This document shows, piece after piece, positions 26,920 to 34,784 of a DNA stretch of 64,000 bases (its first letter is position 1; every line of letters begins with the position of its first letter). A model generated the notes under the pieces. The model was not told the DNA's origin, did no database searches, and saw nothing but the letters and a program-made list of their open reading frames with translations. Location: contig NZ_AZDV01000005.1 of the NCBI RefSeq assembly GCF_001434835.1, positions 329,178 to 393,177 on the forward strand. The letters are read 5' to 3'. Source of the stretch: Levilactobacillus acidifarinae DSM 19394 = JCM 15949 (GTDB lineage: Bacteria; Bacillota; Bacilli; Lactobacillales; Lactobacillaceae). Both the position numbers and the translations under genes were made by a program.

Positions 26920-27302
26920 AATTGTCCACCTCGTTTGGTTTATCAGCTCAGTTCGGGGCTGGCCCCCGGATGAACCGCTTACCTTGATTACAGCACTTTT
27001 TAATGAGGGGGTCAAGAATTGACACGGGGGTTAATCATTCCCTGACTGGTTTAAAGGCGGCACGACTTTGGCGGAAGTCGTTTTGGTAGGTAATTAGCGG
27101 AGAAAACGTATAATTGTAGGTGATTACCGCCGTTGGTAAGAAAATTATCAATCGGAAATCGAACAAACGTTCTGCAAAAGTGATAGACTTAAAGAACCAC
27201 TTTTTTAAAATTGTTGAGTATAATCAGTTCCTTTTACAGGGGAAATCGATTGTGGTAAAGTATTACTTGTAATTTATAAAGTTACTTGTCAGGAGGCTCT
27301 CA
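26920..27302. other. Divergent control region, little visible
   Basis: This gap between divergent genes contains an orphan hairpin ACGACTT/AAGTCGT followed by TTT (27062-27084). There are TATAAT boxes at 27109-27114 and 27219-27224 on the plus strand without good -35 partners. The region from 27170 to 27300 is AT-rich. AGGAGG precedes the ABC gene. Confidence 0.4.
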
Positions 27303-28250
27303 ATGATAACGTTTGAACACGTGCAAAAACAGTATACCGATAAGCTGGCCTTAGACGACCTGAATCTCACCATCCCCACCGGAGAGTTCTTCGTGCTGGT
27401 GGGCCCCAGTGGGAGTGGCAAAACCACGACGTTAAAGATGATCAATCGGCTGATCGAACCCACGGCCGGTGTCATTAAGGTCGATGGTAAACCGCTGCAG
27501 GACTATGATTTGCGGGCTATGCGGTTACGGATGGGCTACGTTTTGCAAAATATCGCCCTGTTTCCTAACCTGAACATTCAAGAAAACATCGCGATTCAAC
27601 CGGAATCTCTTGGCTGGTCGCGCAAACAGCGCCTGGAACGGGCCCGAGCGTTACTGACCCAGGTGGGGTTAGCGCCCGACCAGTACGCGACCAAGCTGCC
27701 CCACGAGCTTTCCGGGGGCGAACAGCAACGGGTCGGTATCGTGCGGGCCTTAGCCACCAAACCCAACGTGGTGTTAATGGACGAACCGTTCAGTGCGCTG
27801 GACCCGTTGTCGCGTAAGCAACTGCAGGATTTAGTCTTGCGGCTCCACCAGGAACTGCAGATGACCTTCGTGTTCGTGACCCACGACATGGGGGAGGCGT
27901 TGCGCTTGGGGCAAACCATTGCGGTGATGCGTAACGGTCATATTCAACAAATCGGGACGGGGACGGATATCATGCAACACCCGGCCAACGATTTCGTGCG
28001 CGGCTTTTTTGAAAATCAGAAAACGCCGCGGGTCGAAACGGTGCAGAACTTAGTTTCCCAAGGGTACGGGACGAGCACCACGGCGGCGGCCAGCCTGCAG
28101 GCCACGGCCACGGTCAGTGCGTTAGCGCAAGCCTTACAGGGACAATCGCCGGTGGTCGTGGCGACGGCTCAGGGACAAGTCGCCCTGAGTACGGCGGACT
28201 TACTGGGCTATTTAGCCGCAAAGGAGGCGACGAGTCGTGCAACAGATTAA
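27303..28250 (+). CDS. ABC importer ATPase (OpuCA/EgtV-like)
   Basis: 315 residues. Walker A is GPSGSGKTT (34-42), the signature is LSGGEQQRVG, Walker B is NVVLMDEPFSALD, and the H-loop lies in FVFVTHDMGEA. This is the ATPase of a compatible-solute-type (OTCN) importer. A C-terminal segment of about 80 residues is short for the CBS pair usual in OpuCA. The stop overlaps the start of the fused permease gene by 14 bases, showing translational coupling. Substrate: see the next gene. Confidence 0.9.
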   Translation: MITFEHVQKQYTDKLALDDLNLTIPTGEFFVLVGPSGSGKTTTLKMINRLIEPTAGVIKVDGKPLQDYDLRAMRLRMGYVLQNIALFPNLNIQENIAIQPESLGWSRKQRLERARALLTQVGLAPDQYATKLPHELSGGEQQRVGIVRALATKPNVVLMDEPFSALDPLSRKQLQDLVLRLHQELQMTFVFVTHDMGEALRLGQTIAVMRNGHIQQIGTGTDIMQHPANDFVRGFFENQKTPRVETVQNLVSQGYGTSTTAAASLQATATVSALAQALQGQSPVVVATAQGQVALSTADLLGYLAAKEATSRATD

Positions 28251-29763
28251 CCACATCCTGCAAACGCAGGGCGGTGAGATTGTCCAGTCGATCGGCCAAC
28301 ATATCGGCTTGTCGCTGATTTCGTTACTGATTGCCGCTATTATTGCGATTCCGTTGGCCATCGTCTTGATGCCCCATAAACGGGCGGCCAACGTGGCGCT
28401 ACAGGTCACCAGTATTCTCCAGACGATTCCTAGTCTGGCGTTGCTGGGAATCCTGATTCCCCTCGTGGGGATTGGGACCGTGCCATCGATCATCGCGTTG
28501 GTGATTTACGCGGTGATGCCGATTTTTCAAAATACTTATTCGGGATTGACCACCATCGACCCCGACCTCGAAGAAGCCGCCGAAGCCTTTGGGTTGTCGC
28601 GGCAAAAGAAACTGGTCCGAGTCGAACTGCCGTTGGCCATGCCGATGATTATTTCCGGGATTCGAATCGCCATGGTGATGATCATTGGGACCGCCACGCT
28701 GGCCGCTTTGATTGGCGCCGGGGGCTTAGGGACCTACATTCTATTAGGGATTGAAACCAACAATAACGCGTTACTGATTATCGGGGCCGTCTTGTCGGCA
28801 GCCCTGGCGCTGCTCTTTGGGGCGGCCATCGATTGGCTGGGGAAGCTGTCGTTCAAGCGCGCCGGCATCGTTTTAGGGGTCGCCGTAGTTTTAATTGGTG
28901 GCGTTGCGGGGTACCAGAAACTAGTTCGACCGCAAACCACGATCACCGTGGCCGGTAAACTGGGCGGCGAACCCGAAATCCTGATCAACATGTACAAGGA
29001 TTTAATCGAGCAGGATCACCCCAACATTAAGGTCCAGACTAAGCCAAATTTCGGGGCCACGACCTTCCTGTTTAAGGCCCTCCAATCCGGGTCGATCGAT
29101 ATCTACCCCGAGTTCACGGGGACCGTCTTGGAGTCGTTGGTCAAGGGCCAGTCGAGTGCCAATCACAACCCGCAGGTGACTTACCGGCGGGCTGCCAAAG
29201 CGTTAAAGACTCAGTATCAGATGACGTATTTAAAGCCCATGGCCTATCAAAACGGATACGCGATTGCCGTGACGCGCCAGTTTGCTCAGCAGTATCATTT
29301 GAAGAAAATTAGTGATTTACAGCGAGTTGCCGGCAAAGTCCACGCCGGGTTCGACCCGGACTTTTACCAACAGAGCGCTGGTTATCCGGGCTTGCGCAAG
29401 GCGTATGACTTTAAGTTTGGCACCATCAAGACTATGGAGCCGTCGATTCGTTACCAGGCCATCGCGAACAAGCGCGTTAATCTGGTTGACGGCTACACCA
29501 CTGATCCGGAACTAAAAGAGTATCACTTGGTCGTCTTAAAGGACGACCGGCACTTCTTCCCACCGTATCAGGGCGCGCCGTTGATGACCGAGAAGTTTGC
29601 CACGGCGCATCCCGAGGTCCGCGAGTCGTTAAACAAGTTGGCGGGGAAAGTCACGACCGCCGACATGCGGAAACTTAATTATTTGGTGACGGTCAAGCAC
29701 GAAAAGGCTGCCACGGTGGCCCGGCAGTATCTGCAACAAAAGGGGCTATTGTCCAAAAATTAA
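28237..29763 (+). CDS. Fused ABC permease/substrate-binding protein (OpuC or EgtU type)
   Basis: 508 residues: about six membrane segments of a MetI-type permease (1-220, with the EAA loop EEAAEAFGLSRQKKLVRVELPLAMPM), then an extracellular type II binding domain of the OpuAC group (about 230-508, starting ITVAGKLGGEPEILINMYKDL). Fusions of this shape import glycine betaine, carnitine or choline; a related group (EgtU) takes up ergothioneine. I cannot decide between them because the binding-pocket residues need alignment. The last gene of a two-gene unit. Confidence 0.88.
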   Translation: MQQINHILQTQGGEIVQSIGQHIGLSLISLLIAAIIAIPLAIVLMPHKRAANVALQVTSILQTIPSLALLGILIPLVGIGTVPSIIALVIYAVMPIFQNTYSGLTTIDPDLEEAAEAFGLSRQKKLVRVELPLAMPMIISGIRIAMVMIIGTATLAALIGAGGLGTYILLGIETNNNALLIIGAVLSAALALLFGAAIDWLGKLSFKRAGIVLGVAVVLIGGVAGYQKLVRPQTTITVAGKLGGEPEILINMYKDLIEQDHPNIKVQTKPNFGATTFLFKALQSGSIDIYPEFTGTVLESLVKGQSSANHNPQVTYRRAAKALKTQYQMTYLKPMAYQNGYAIAVTRQFAQQYHLKKISDLQRVAGKVHAGFDPDFYQQSAGYPGLRKAYDFKFGTIKTMEPSIRYQAIANKRVNLVDGYTTDPELKEYHLVVLKDDRHFFPPYQGAPLMTEKFATAHPEVRESLNKLAGKVTTADMRKLNYLVTVKHEKAATVARQYLQQKGLLSKN

Positions 29764-29773
29764 CCAGGTACGC

Positions 29774-30098
29774 TTGACAATTCTGTGAATCACGCTTAAG
29801 ATTACCCTTAATTTCTAATGCATTTGTCATAAACAGCTAGGAGAAGAGTAGTGGTGCCTGGACCGTCACAGAGAACCCGGGTCGGTGGAAGCGGGTCGAT
29901 CGCGGCACCATGAAGATGAACTCCCAATAGCTATCAAGCGGTCAACGCTGCTTGGTCGGTAGGAACCGTTAACTTTCCGGGTATTGCGCTGCAGTACCGT
30001 TGAGGCCCTTCGTGTGAGCGGATGGCGAATTAGGGTGGTAAAACGACGCGTTCGTCCCTAGAACTAAGTGATTAGTTCTGGGGACGGGCGCGTTTTTT
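29774..30098 (+). ncRNA. T-box leader, methionine specifier, with promoter
   Basis: Promoter: TTGACA (29774-29779), 17 bases, TAAGAT (29797-29802). Stem I starts near 29835 with the AGAGA bulge at about 29870 and the GGTGGAAG loop near 29884-29891. The specifier loop reads ATGAAGATGAA; the ATG at 29916-29918 just before AACTCC is the likely Met codon. The T-box core AGGGTGG is at 30032-30038. A strong terminator stem (ACGCG..CGTCCC..AGAACTAA and complement) runs to the T6 tract ending near 30098. It should sense uncharged tRNA-Met and control the MetE-like gene. Confidence 0.9.
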
Positions 30099-30141
30099 AT
30101 TGGCCGGCAAATGGGTTAGAAAAATAATAAGGTGTTTAGCC

Positions 30142-30169
30142 GTCGCCCTCCGGTGCTCAGGGGCTGGAG
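30142..30169 (+). repeat. Fragment of the structured repeat family, copy B
   Basis: GTGCTCAGGGGCTGGA (30153-30168) and flanking CGTCGCC match the left end of copy A. The rest of the element is missing. It lies between the T-box terminator and the MetE-like gene. Confidence 0.6.
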
Positions 30170-30307
30170 ATGGTGAGCATTGAGTTTTTACCTTGTTGAA
30201 GACTGGCAAGTACCGTGAATAACACAAGGTACGTTTCCTGAAGTCAGTAACGGGATAGCCATTTTAATCAAATCAATCGAGTTTTAAATTTTAGGAGGAA
30301 TTTTATT

Positions 30308-31435
30308 ATGACAACCACTACTCAAACTGTTTATCCTTACCGCTACGACGTTGTGGGGAGTTTATTGCGGCCCGCTGCTTTGAAAGATGCCCGGGGGAAG
30401 TTCTCCGCCGGCAAGATTGGGGCCGACGAACTCGCCGCCGTACAACACGACGAAACCAAACGCGTGGTCCAAGAACAACTGAATTTAGGTTTAAAGGCCG
30501 TGACCGACGGCGAGTTTAACCGGAGTTGGTGGCACCTGGACTTCTTGTGGGGTCTGACCGGCGTGGGGCATTACGACTACAAGCAGAGTTATAAGTTCCA
30601 CGGCAGCAAGACCCGGACCGACAACGCCGACCTGGTGGGTAAGATTGCCTTTAACCCGGATCACCCGTTCTTTAAGACGTTTAGCTACTTACAAACGCTG
30701 GTGCCGGATGACGTATTGGTCAAGCAGACCATCCCATCACCAACTATGTTGTTCCGTGACAACCGCAGTGATAATTGGTCCCAATTCTACGACAGCTGGG
30801 ACCAATACCTAGACGACCTGGCCAAGGCCTATCACGAAACCATCGAACACTTCTACGCGTTGGGATGCCGCTACCTGCAATTAGACGACACCACCTGGGC
30901 CTTTCTGATCAGTAAGCTCAACGAAACGGCTGACGACGCCACGGCCCACGCCAAGTACGTGAAGTTGGCCGAAGATGCCGTCCGGGTCATCAACCAATTG
31001 CTGGCTGGCTTACCGGAAGACCTGACCGTGACCACCCACGTTTGCCGGGGGAACTTTAAGTCGACCTACCTGTTCTCGGGGAGCTACGATGACGTGGCCG
31101 ACTACTTAGGACAACTGCACTACGACGGCTTGTTCCTGGAATACGATAGCGACCGGGCCGGAGATTTCACGCCACTCAAACGCATCTGGCACAACGACAG
31201 CCATAAGCGCATCATCTTGGGGTTAATCACGTCCAAGTTCCCCGAATTGGAAGATCCGGCGGCCATCAAGGACCGTATCCAACAAGCCAGTCAGTACGTC
31301 CCGTTAGACAACTTAGGGTTATCGACGCAGTGCGGGTTCGCCTCGACCGAAGAGGGGAACCAACTAACTGAAGACCAACAATGGGCCAAGTTGAAGCTGG
31401 TCAAGCAGATTGCGACCGACGTCTGGGGCCACTAA
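30308..31435 (+). CDS. MetE-like (YxjG/YxjH type) methyltransferase
   Basis: 375 residues, matching the short C-terminal-only MetE relatives (UROD/MetE-like fold) rather than full cobalamin-independent methionine synthase (about 750). VGSLLRP opens the barrel. Zinc ligands are expected in THVCRGNF (H and C), the downstream E of LFLEYDS and the final C of STQCGFAS. This group is thought to make methionine or salvage methylthio compounds. The Met T-box upstream supports methionine metabolism. AGGAGGAA precedes the ATG. Confidence 0.9.
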   Translation: MTTTTQTVYPYRYDVVGSLLRPAALKDARGKFSAGKIGADELAAVQHDETKRVVQEQLNLGLKAVTDGEFNRSWWHLDFLWGLTGVGHYDYKQSYKFHGSKTRTDNADLVGKIAFNPDHPFFKTFSYLQTLVPDDVLVKQTIPSPTMLFRDNRSDNWSQFYDSWDQYLDDLAKAYHETIEHFYALGCRYLQLDDTTWAFLISKLNETADDATAHAKYVKLAEDAVRVINQLLAGLPEDLTVTTHVCRGNFKSTYLFSGSYDDVADYLGQLHYDGLFLEYDSDRAGDFTPLKRIWHNDSHKRIILGLITSKFPELEDPAAIKDRIQQASQYVPLDNLGLSTQCGFASTEEGNQLTEDQQWAKLKLVKQIATDVWGH

Positions 31436-31606
31436 CCTTTACCCAATTTTTACCGAAAATTAAGCGTGACGCGACCTGCTTTTGCTAGACTGAAGATGGT
31501 TTAGTGACCAGTGAACCGACCGGAAAATGTGGGCATTCCGGTGGCAAAAAGGCTACACTGAGGTTAACAACTAGGCCGGAACTTTCCGGCGAGGAGGGAA
31601 CGCGTC

Positions 31607-32299
31607 ATGACGAAAACAACCATGGTGTTCGGGCACCGCGGGTATCCGGCGAAATTTCCGGAGAACTCGTTAGCCGGTTTTACGTACGCCGTGCAGCACC
31701 ACATTGAAGGGTTGGAGTTTGACGTGCATCTGACTAAGGACAACGTGCCGGTCATCATGCACGACGAGAAGATTAATCGCACCACCGACGGTAAGGGCTA
31801 CATTCGCGACTATACGTTGGCGGAATTACAACAGTTTAAACTGGCCAACGGCGATAGCCTGCCGACGCTTGCGGCGTTCTTGCGGGTGGTCGCTAACCAG
31901 GACGTCCATCTAAATTTGGAGTTTAAGACCGATAAGATTCAGTATCCCAACATCGAAAAAATCGTGTTGGGGATGGTCCACGCCACGCCGCTGGTCCACC
32001 CGGTGATCTATTCGTCGTTTCACCTGCCGACTTTAAAGACCTGTCAGACGTTGGCACCGGACGAAATCTATTGTTGGTTGACCGATAAGCGGGTTAAAAA
32101 CGCCGCATCCTTTGTGAAGAAAGAGGGGCTGGCGGGCCTGCACCTGAGTCACTACCAGGACGATATTCCAGTAGTCGAGCGTATCTGGACCGTCGACAGC
32201 GTCAAACAGGCCACTAAGTTGTTCAACGACCACGTGGCGGGCATCTTCACCGATGACTTCGAGACCATGATGGCGTTGAAACGGCAATTACAGGGTTAA
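31607..32299 (+). CDS. Glycerophosphodiester phosphodiesterase
   Basis: 230 residues, cytoplasmic form without signal peptide. Hydrolyses glycerophosphodiesters to glycerol-3-phosphate and an alcohol. Catalytic residues: H10-R11 in FGHRGYPA, E20 in PENS, the E and D of LEFDVHLTKD, and MHDEKINRTTDG with the second histidine. ELEFK-type NLEFKTDK strand present. GAGGAGG before the ATG. It ends at a shared bidirectional terminator. Confidence 0.93.
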   Translation: MTKTTMVFGHRGYPAKFPENSLAGFTYAVQHHIEGLEFDVHLTKDNVPVIMHDEKINRTTDGKGYIRDYTLAELQQFKLANGDSLPTLAAFLRVVANQDVHLNLEFKTDKIQYPNIEKIVLGMVHATPLVHPVIYSSFHLPTLKTCQTLAPDEIYCWLTDKRVKNAASFVKKEGLAGLHLSHYQDDIPVVERIWTVDSVKQATKLFNDHVAGIFTDDFETMMALKRQLQG

Positions 32300-32303
32300 C
32301 TAA

Positions 32304-32342
32304 AAAAATCGTCATCATCCGTTACGGACGATGACGATTTTT
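32304..32342. terminator. Bidirectional terminator
   Basis: AAAAATCGTCATCATCCGT (32304-32322) and its complement, loop of one base, ending TTTTT. It serves the phosphodiesterase and the minus-strand GtrA gene. Confidence 0.92.
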
Positions 32343-32356
32343 GCTCGACTGTGAAA

Positions 32357-32878
32357 TTAGTTAGCCGCTTTTTCAGTTTTCTTGTTAAAAATGAACCACT
32401 TGGAGAAGAAGTAGTTCCCGAAGATGGCCAAACCATGCCCAATCACCTTGGTAATCGTGGCGTGGAAGGACAACAACGAAATCCCGACGTACAGAATTAA
32501 GGCTTCCAGCACGTAGGTGAAGACCCGGGTGCCGTAGAACTTGCCCATATCACGGAAGGGGTGGGCCGAGGCGTGTTTGAAGACCAACTTCTTATCGATC
32601 CAAAACGACGCTTGCACACTGAAGACCCAAGCAATCAGGTTAGAAATTTGGTATTCCACCCCGAAAATGTTGTTGAAGAGGTAGAAAACGGAGATGTTAA
32701 CGACCACGCCAAGCGAGCCCCAGAGGAGATAGCGCTGAATTTCTTTGTGCGCTTTTTCCTCCACCGCGTCGAGTTGTTCGGCAAATTCAGCTTCCGTTTC
32801 GGTGAGTTCGGCTTCGTATTCGGACTCCGTTGCGGGGTAATGATCGTGTTGTAGGGGCGTATGATTTTCGATTTCCAT
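32357..32878 (-). CDS. GtrA-family membrane protein
   Basis: 173 residues with four membrane segments (about 49-68, 78-97, 115-135, 140-160), the GtrA fold. GtrA proteins are linked to lipid-carrier-bound sugar transfer in wall teichoic acid or polysaccharide decoration. It carries an unusual acidic N-terminal extension of about 45 residues, rich in E, that may form a helix in the cytoplasm. Alone on its strand with its own terminator. Confidence 0.9.
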   Translation of the reverse strand: MEIENHTPLQHDHYPATESEYEAELTETEAEFAEQLDAVEEKAHKEIQRYLLWGSLGVVVNISVFYLFNNIFGVEYQISNLIAWVFSVQASFWIDKKLVFKHASAHPFRDMGKFYGTRVFTYVLEALILYVGISLLSFHATITKVIGHGLAIFGNYFFSKWFIFNKKTEKAAN

Positions 32879-32969
32879 AAAATCCGCAGACCTTTCTTAG
32901 TGCAGGTAATGCCTTAATTATAGCGTTTTTAGGAGGGCCTGCAATGGTGTGGACCAGTTTTTTAGGAGG

Positions 32970-33016
32970 AAAAAAGACCAGCCCATGCCGGTGAGGGGCA
33001 CGAGCTGGTCTTTTTA
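32970..33016. terminator. Terminator of the FMN reductase gene
   Basis: AAAAAAGACCAGC with GCTGGTCTTTTT around a GC-rich loop; usable in both directions. Confidence 0.85.
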
Positions 33017-33019
33017 AGC

Positions 33020-33574
33020 TTAACCCAACACGTGGGTGAATTCGGCGCTGAGTTGCCGGACGTCAAACTTGTACGGCGCCAGTGACTTTGCGGGGTCCTT
33101 GAACTGTCCCTTATCGTCGAGTTCGGCGGCGGGCAGACTGATTTCCAGGTTGTTACTCAGGCGGTTAAATTTCAAGCCGCGTAAGACTAACGACAGGGCG
33201 AGGGCGGCTTGATACCCACCGCGACCGCCGTAAGAAACCATGCTGACTGGCTTACCGCGCCATTCGCTGTAAAGGTAGTCCAGCGCGTTTTTTAACGGTG
33301 CTGGGTAACCCCAGTTATATTGGGGGAAGAGCAACACGAAGCCCTGGTAACCCTGAATCAAGTTGCTCCAATCCTTGGTGTGTTTGAGTTCATAGTGACC
33401 ATCGCTGGGCATGTGCGTTTCGTCCAGGAGGGGCAGGTTGATTTTAGCTAAGTCGATGATGTCGACGTTTAGGTCGGCCGTTTGCAAATTTTGTTTTAAC
33501 CAAGTCGCGATACTGGGTCCGATCCGGCTAGGCCGGGTCGAGCCGATGATGATGCCAATTTTGGCGACACTCAT
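33020..33574 (-). CDS. NADPH-dependent FMN reductase family protein
   Basis: 184 residues, flavodoxin-like fold. FMN phosphate loop IGSTRPSRIGPSIATWL (about 9-25), FPQYNWGYPAPLKNALDYLY (about 83-103) and SYGGRGGYQAALAL match the FMN_red family, which reduces quinones, azo dyes or metals with NAD(P)H. AAGGAGCTGAC precedes the ATG. It is divergent from a MarR regulator 78 bases away, so the regulator probably controls it. Confidence 0.9.
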   Translation of the reverse strand: MSVAKIGIIIGSTRPSRIGPSIATWLKQNLQTADLNVDIIDLAKINLPLLDETHMPSDGHYELKHTKDWSNLIQGYQGFVLLFPQYNWGYPAPLKNALDYLYSEWRGKPVSMVSYGGRGGYQAALALSLVLRGLKFNRLSNNLEISLPAAELDDKGQFKDPAKSLAPYKFDVRQLSAEFTHVLG

Positions 33575-33608
33575 AAATTCGTCAGCTCCTTATTTGAGAA
33601 AACAATTC

Positions 33609-33652
33609 GTGCAACGTGCACATGGTAGCATGCCTCTGCTATAATCACAACT
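33609..33652 (+). promoter_or_regulatory. Promoter and operator between FMN reductase and MarR
   Basis: GTGCA-ACG-TGCAC (33609-33621) is a perfect inverted repeat overlapping the -35 TGCACA. The -10 is TATAAT (33640-33645). The expected start point falls on or just before the marR ATG at 33653. Confidence 0.7.
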
Positions 33653-34090
33653 ATGGATAACGATATTTTTGAGGCCTTATTTGAAGTGTTGACGTTCTTC
33701 CATCAACCCCAGGACGAACGGCAGCAGTTGCGCCAAGCGGGGACGGCCTTGGAGCCGGCCGCGATGCCGATCATTGTCCGCGCCGGCCAACAGCCCGGTG
33801 TCAGTGTGGGAGAACTGGCCGGCTGGATTGGCCGGAACCATTCGTCGATTAGTCGGCAGGTGGACCGGTTGATCAAAACGGGCTGGCTAACGGAAGTCGA
33901 ACGGGATGATCAACGGATTCGGCGCATCAAACTGACAGAAAAGGGTCAACGCGGGTTGATGCAATTAAAGGTCGCACGTGAAACTGAATTTAGCCAACGC
34001 ATTCAGGACTACACGCCACAACAACGGGCAGATTTATTGCGGACGTTACGGCTACTGGCCAAGACGTTACGACGACCGAAGGAAGACTGA
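33653..34090 (+). CDS. MarR-family regulator
   Basis: 145 residues, winged helix-turn-helix: VSVGELAGWIGRNHSSISRQVDRLIKTGWLTEVERDDQRIRRIKLTEKG covers recognition helix and wing (D-x-R-x-x-x-[LI]-T motif intact). Divergent from the FMN reductase. No ribosome site is visible before the ATG, and the TATAAT box is only 8 bases away, so the transcript is probably leaderless. The effector is unknown. Confidence 0.9.
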   Translation: MDNDIFEALFEVLTFFHQPQDERQQLRQAGTALEPAAMPIIVRAGQQPGVSVGELAGWIGRNHSSISRQVDRLIKTGWLTEVERDDQRIRRIKLTEKGQRGLMQLKVARETEFSQRIQDYTPQQRADLLRTLRLLAKTLRRPKED

Positions 34091-34126
34091 GACGTCATTG
34101 GAAATGATTAAGGACGATAGAATTTT

Positions 34127-34167
34127 AAAAATGGTCCCTCTGAAGAAAATTCGGAGGGCCACTTTTT
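34127..34167. terminator. Terminator between convergent genes
   Basis: GGtCCCTC with GAGGGcC, with A and T flanks on both sides. Confidence 0.75.
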
Positions 34168-34178
34168 AGGTTGATCCG

Positions 34179-34583
34179 TTATTTATAGTAATAATGATAT
34201 GAATAAGGATGGGCGTAATTTCCAAGGTTACTAATCTTTTGAAGCATAACGGTGCGGCCGTGTCGTTTAGTCCGCTTGAATAATCCGGTATTATCTGTAA
34301 AGTTCTCGCCAATCGTCCAGTAACCGTGGTATTTGTGTTTGCTAACGTAAAGCTGTGAGCCGTTCAGATAATCACCCTCTGGACCGACAAACTGTTTCTT
34401 ACCACTAAATTGACCGAATCGATATTTAGTGACTTTTAATTGGTGACCGTTGCGGTGCCAAGTTCCCCGTAATGATTTAGGGGTCGTAGTGTAGTGCCAA
34501 GCATAGGCCGTTGTGGTGTTGAAACTAATTCCCCCAAGAAAAAGCGCCATACACCCGATAATAATTAATCTAATTTTAGTCAT
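34179..34583 (-). CDS. Small secreted protein, AT-rich
   Basis: 134 residues: signal peptide (about 1-28, ending AYA), then a basic, His/Tyr/Lys-rich beta-type domain, starting SLRGTWHRNGHQLKVTKYRFGQF. This LRGTWxxNG opening occurs in many small lactobacillar secreted proteins of unknown role. AGGAGGAGATC precedes the ATG. Base composition is clearly lower in GC than the neighbours. No catalytic motif seen. Confidence 0.75.
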   Translation of the reverse strand: MTKIRLIIIGCMALFLGGISFNTTTAYAWHYTTTPKSLRGTWHRNGHQLKVTKYRFGQFSGKKQFVGPEGDYLNGSQLYVSKHKYHGYWTIGENFTDNTGLFKRTKRHGRTVMLQKISNLGNYAHPYSYHYYYK

Positions 34584-34784
34584 GTTGATCTCCTCCTAGT
34601 TTTGATTATACAGAAAGATGATCCTAGAAAGAAAATTTATATGAATTCTTTACATGATGACCACCCAGCATAATTCAAATCCTAAAATTTCATTAACCTC
34701 AGGCTATTTTTAAGGTTCAGACGGTACAACTAAGCTAAAGCAAGCGCACGGCGCCTGCTGACTGATGTAAAGGGAGGAATTTTT

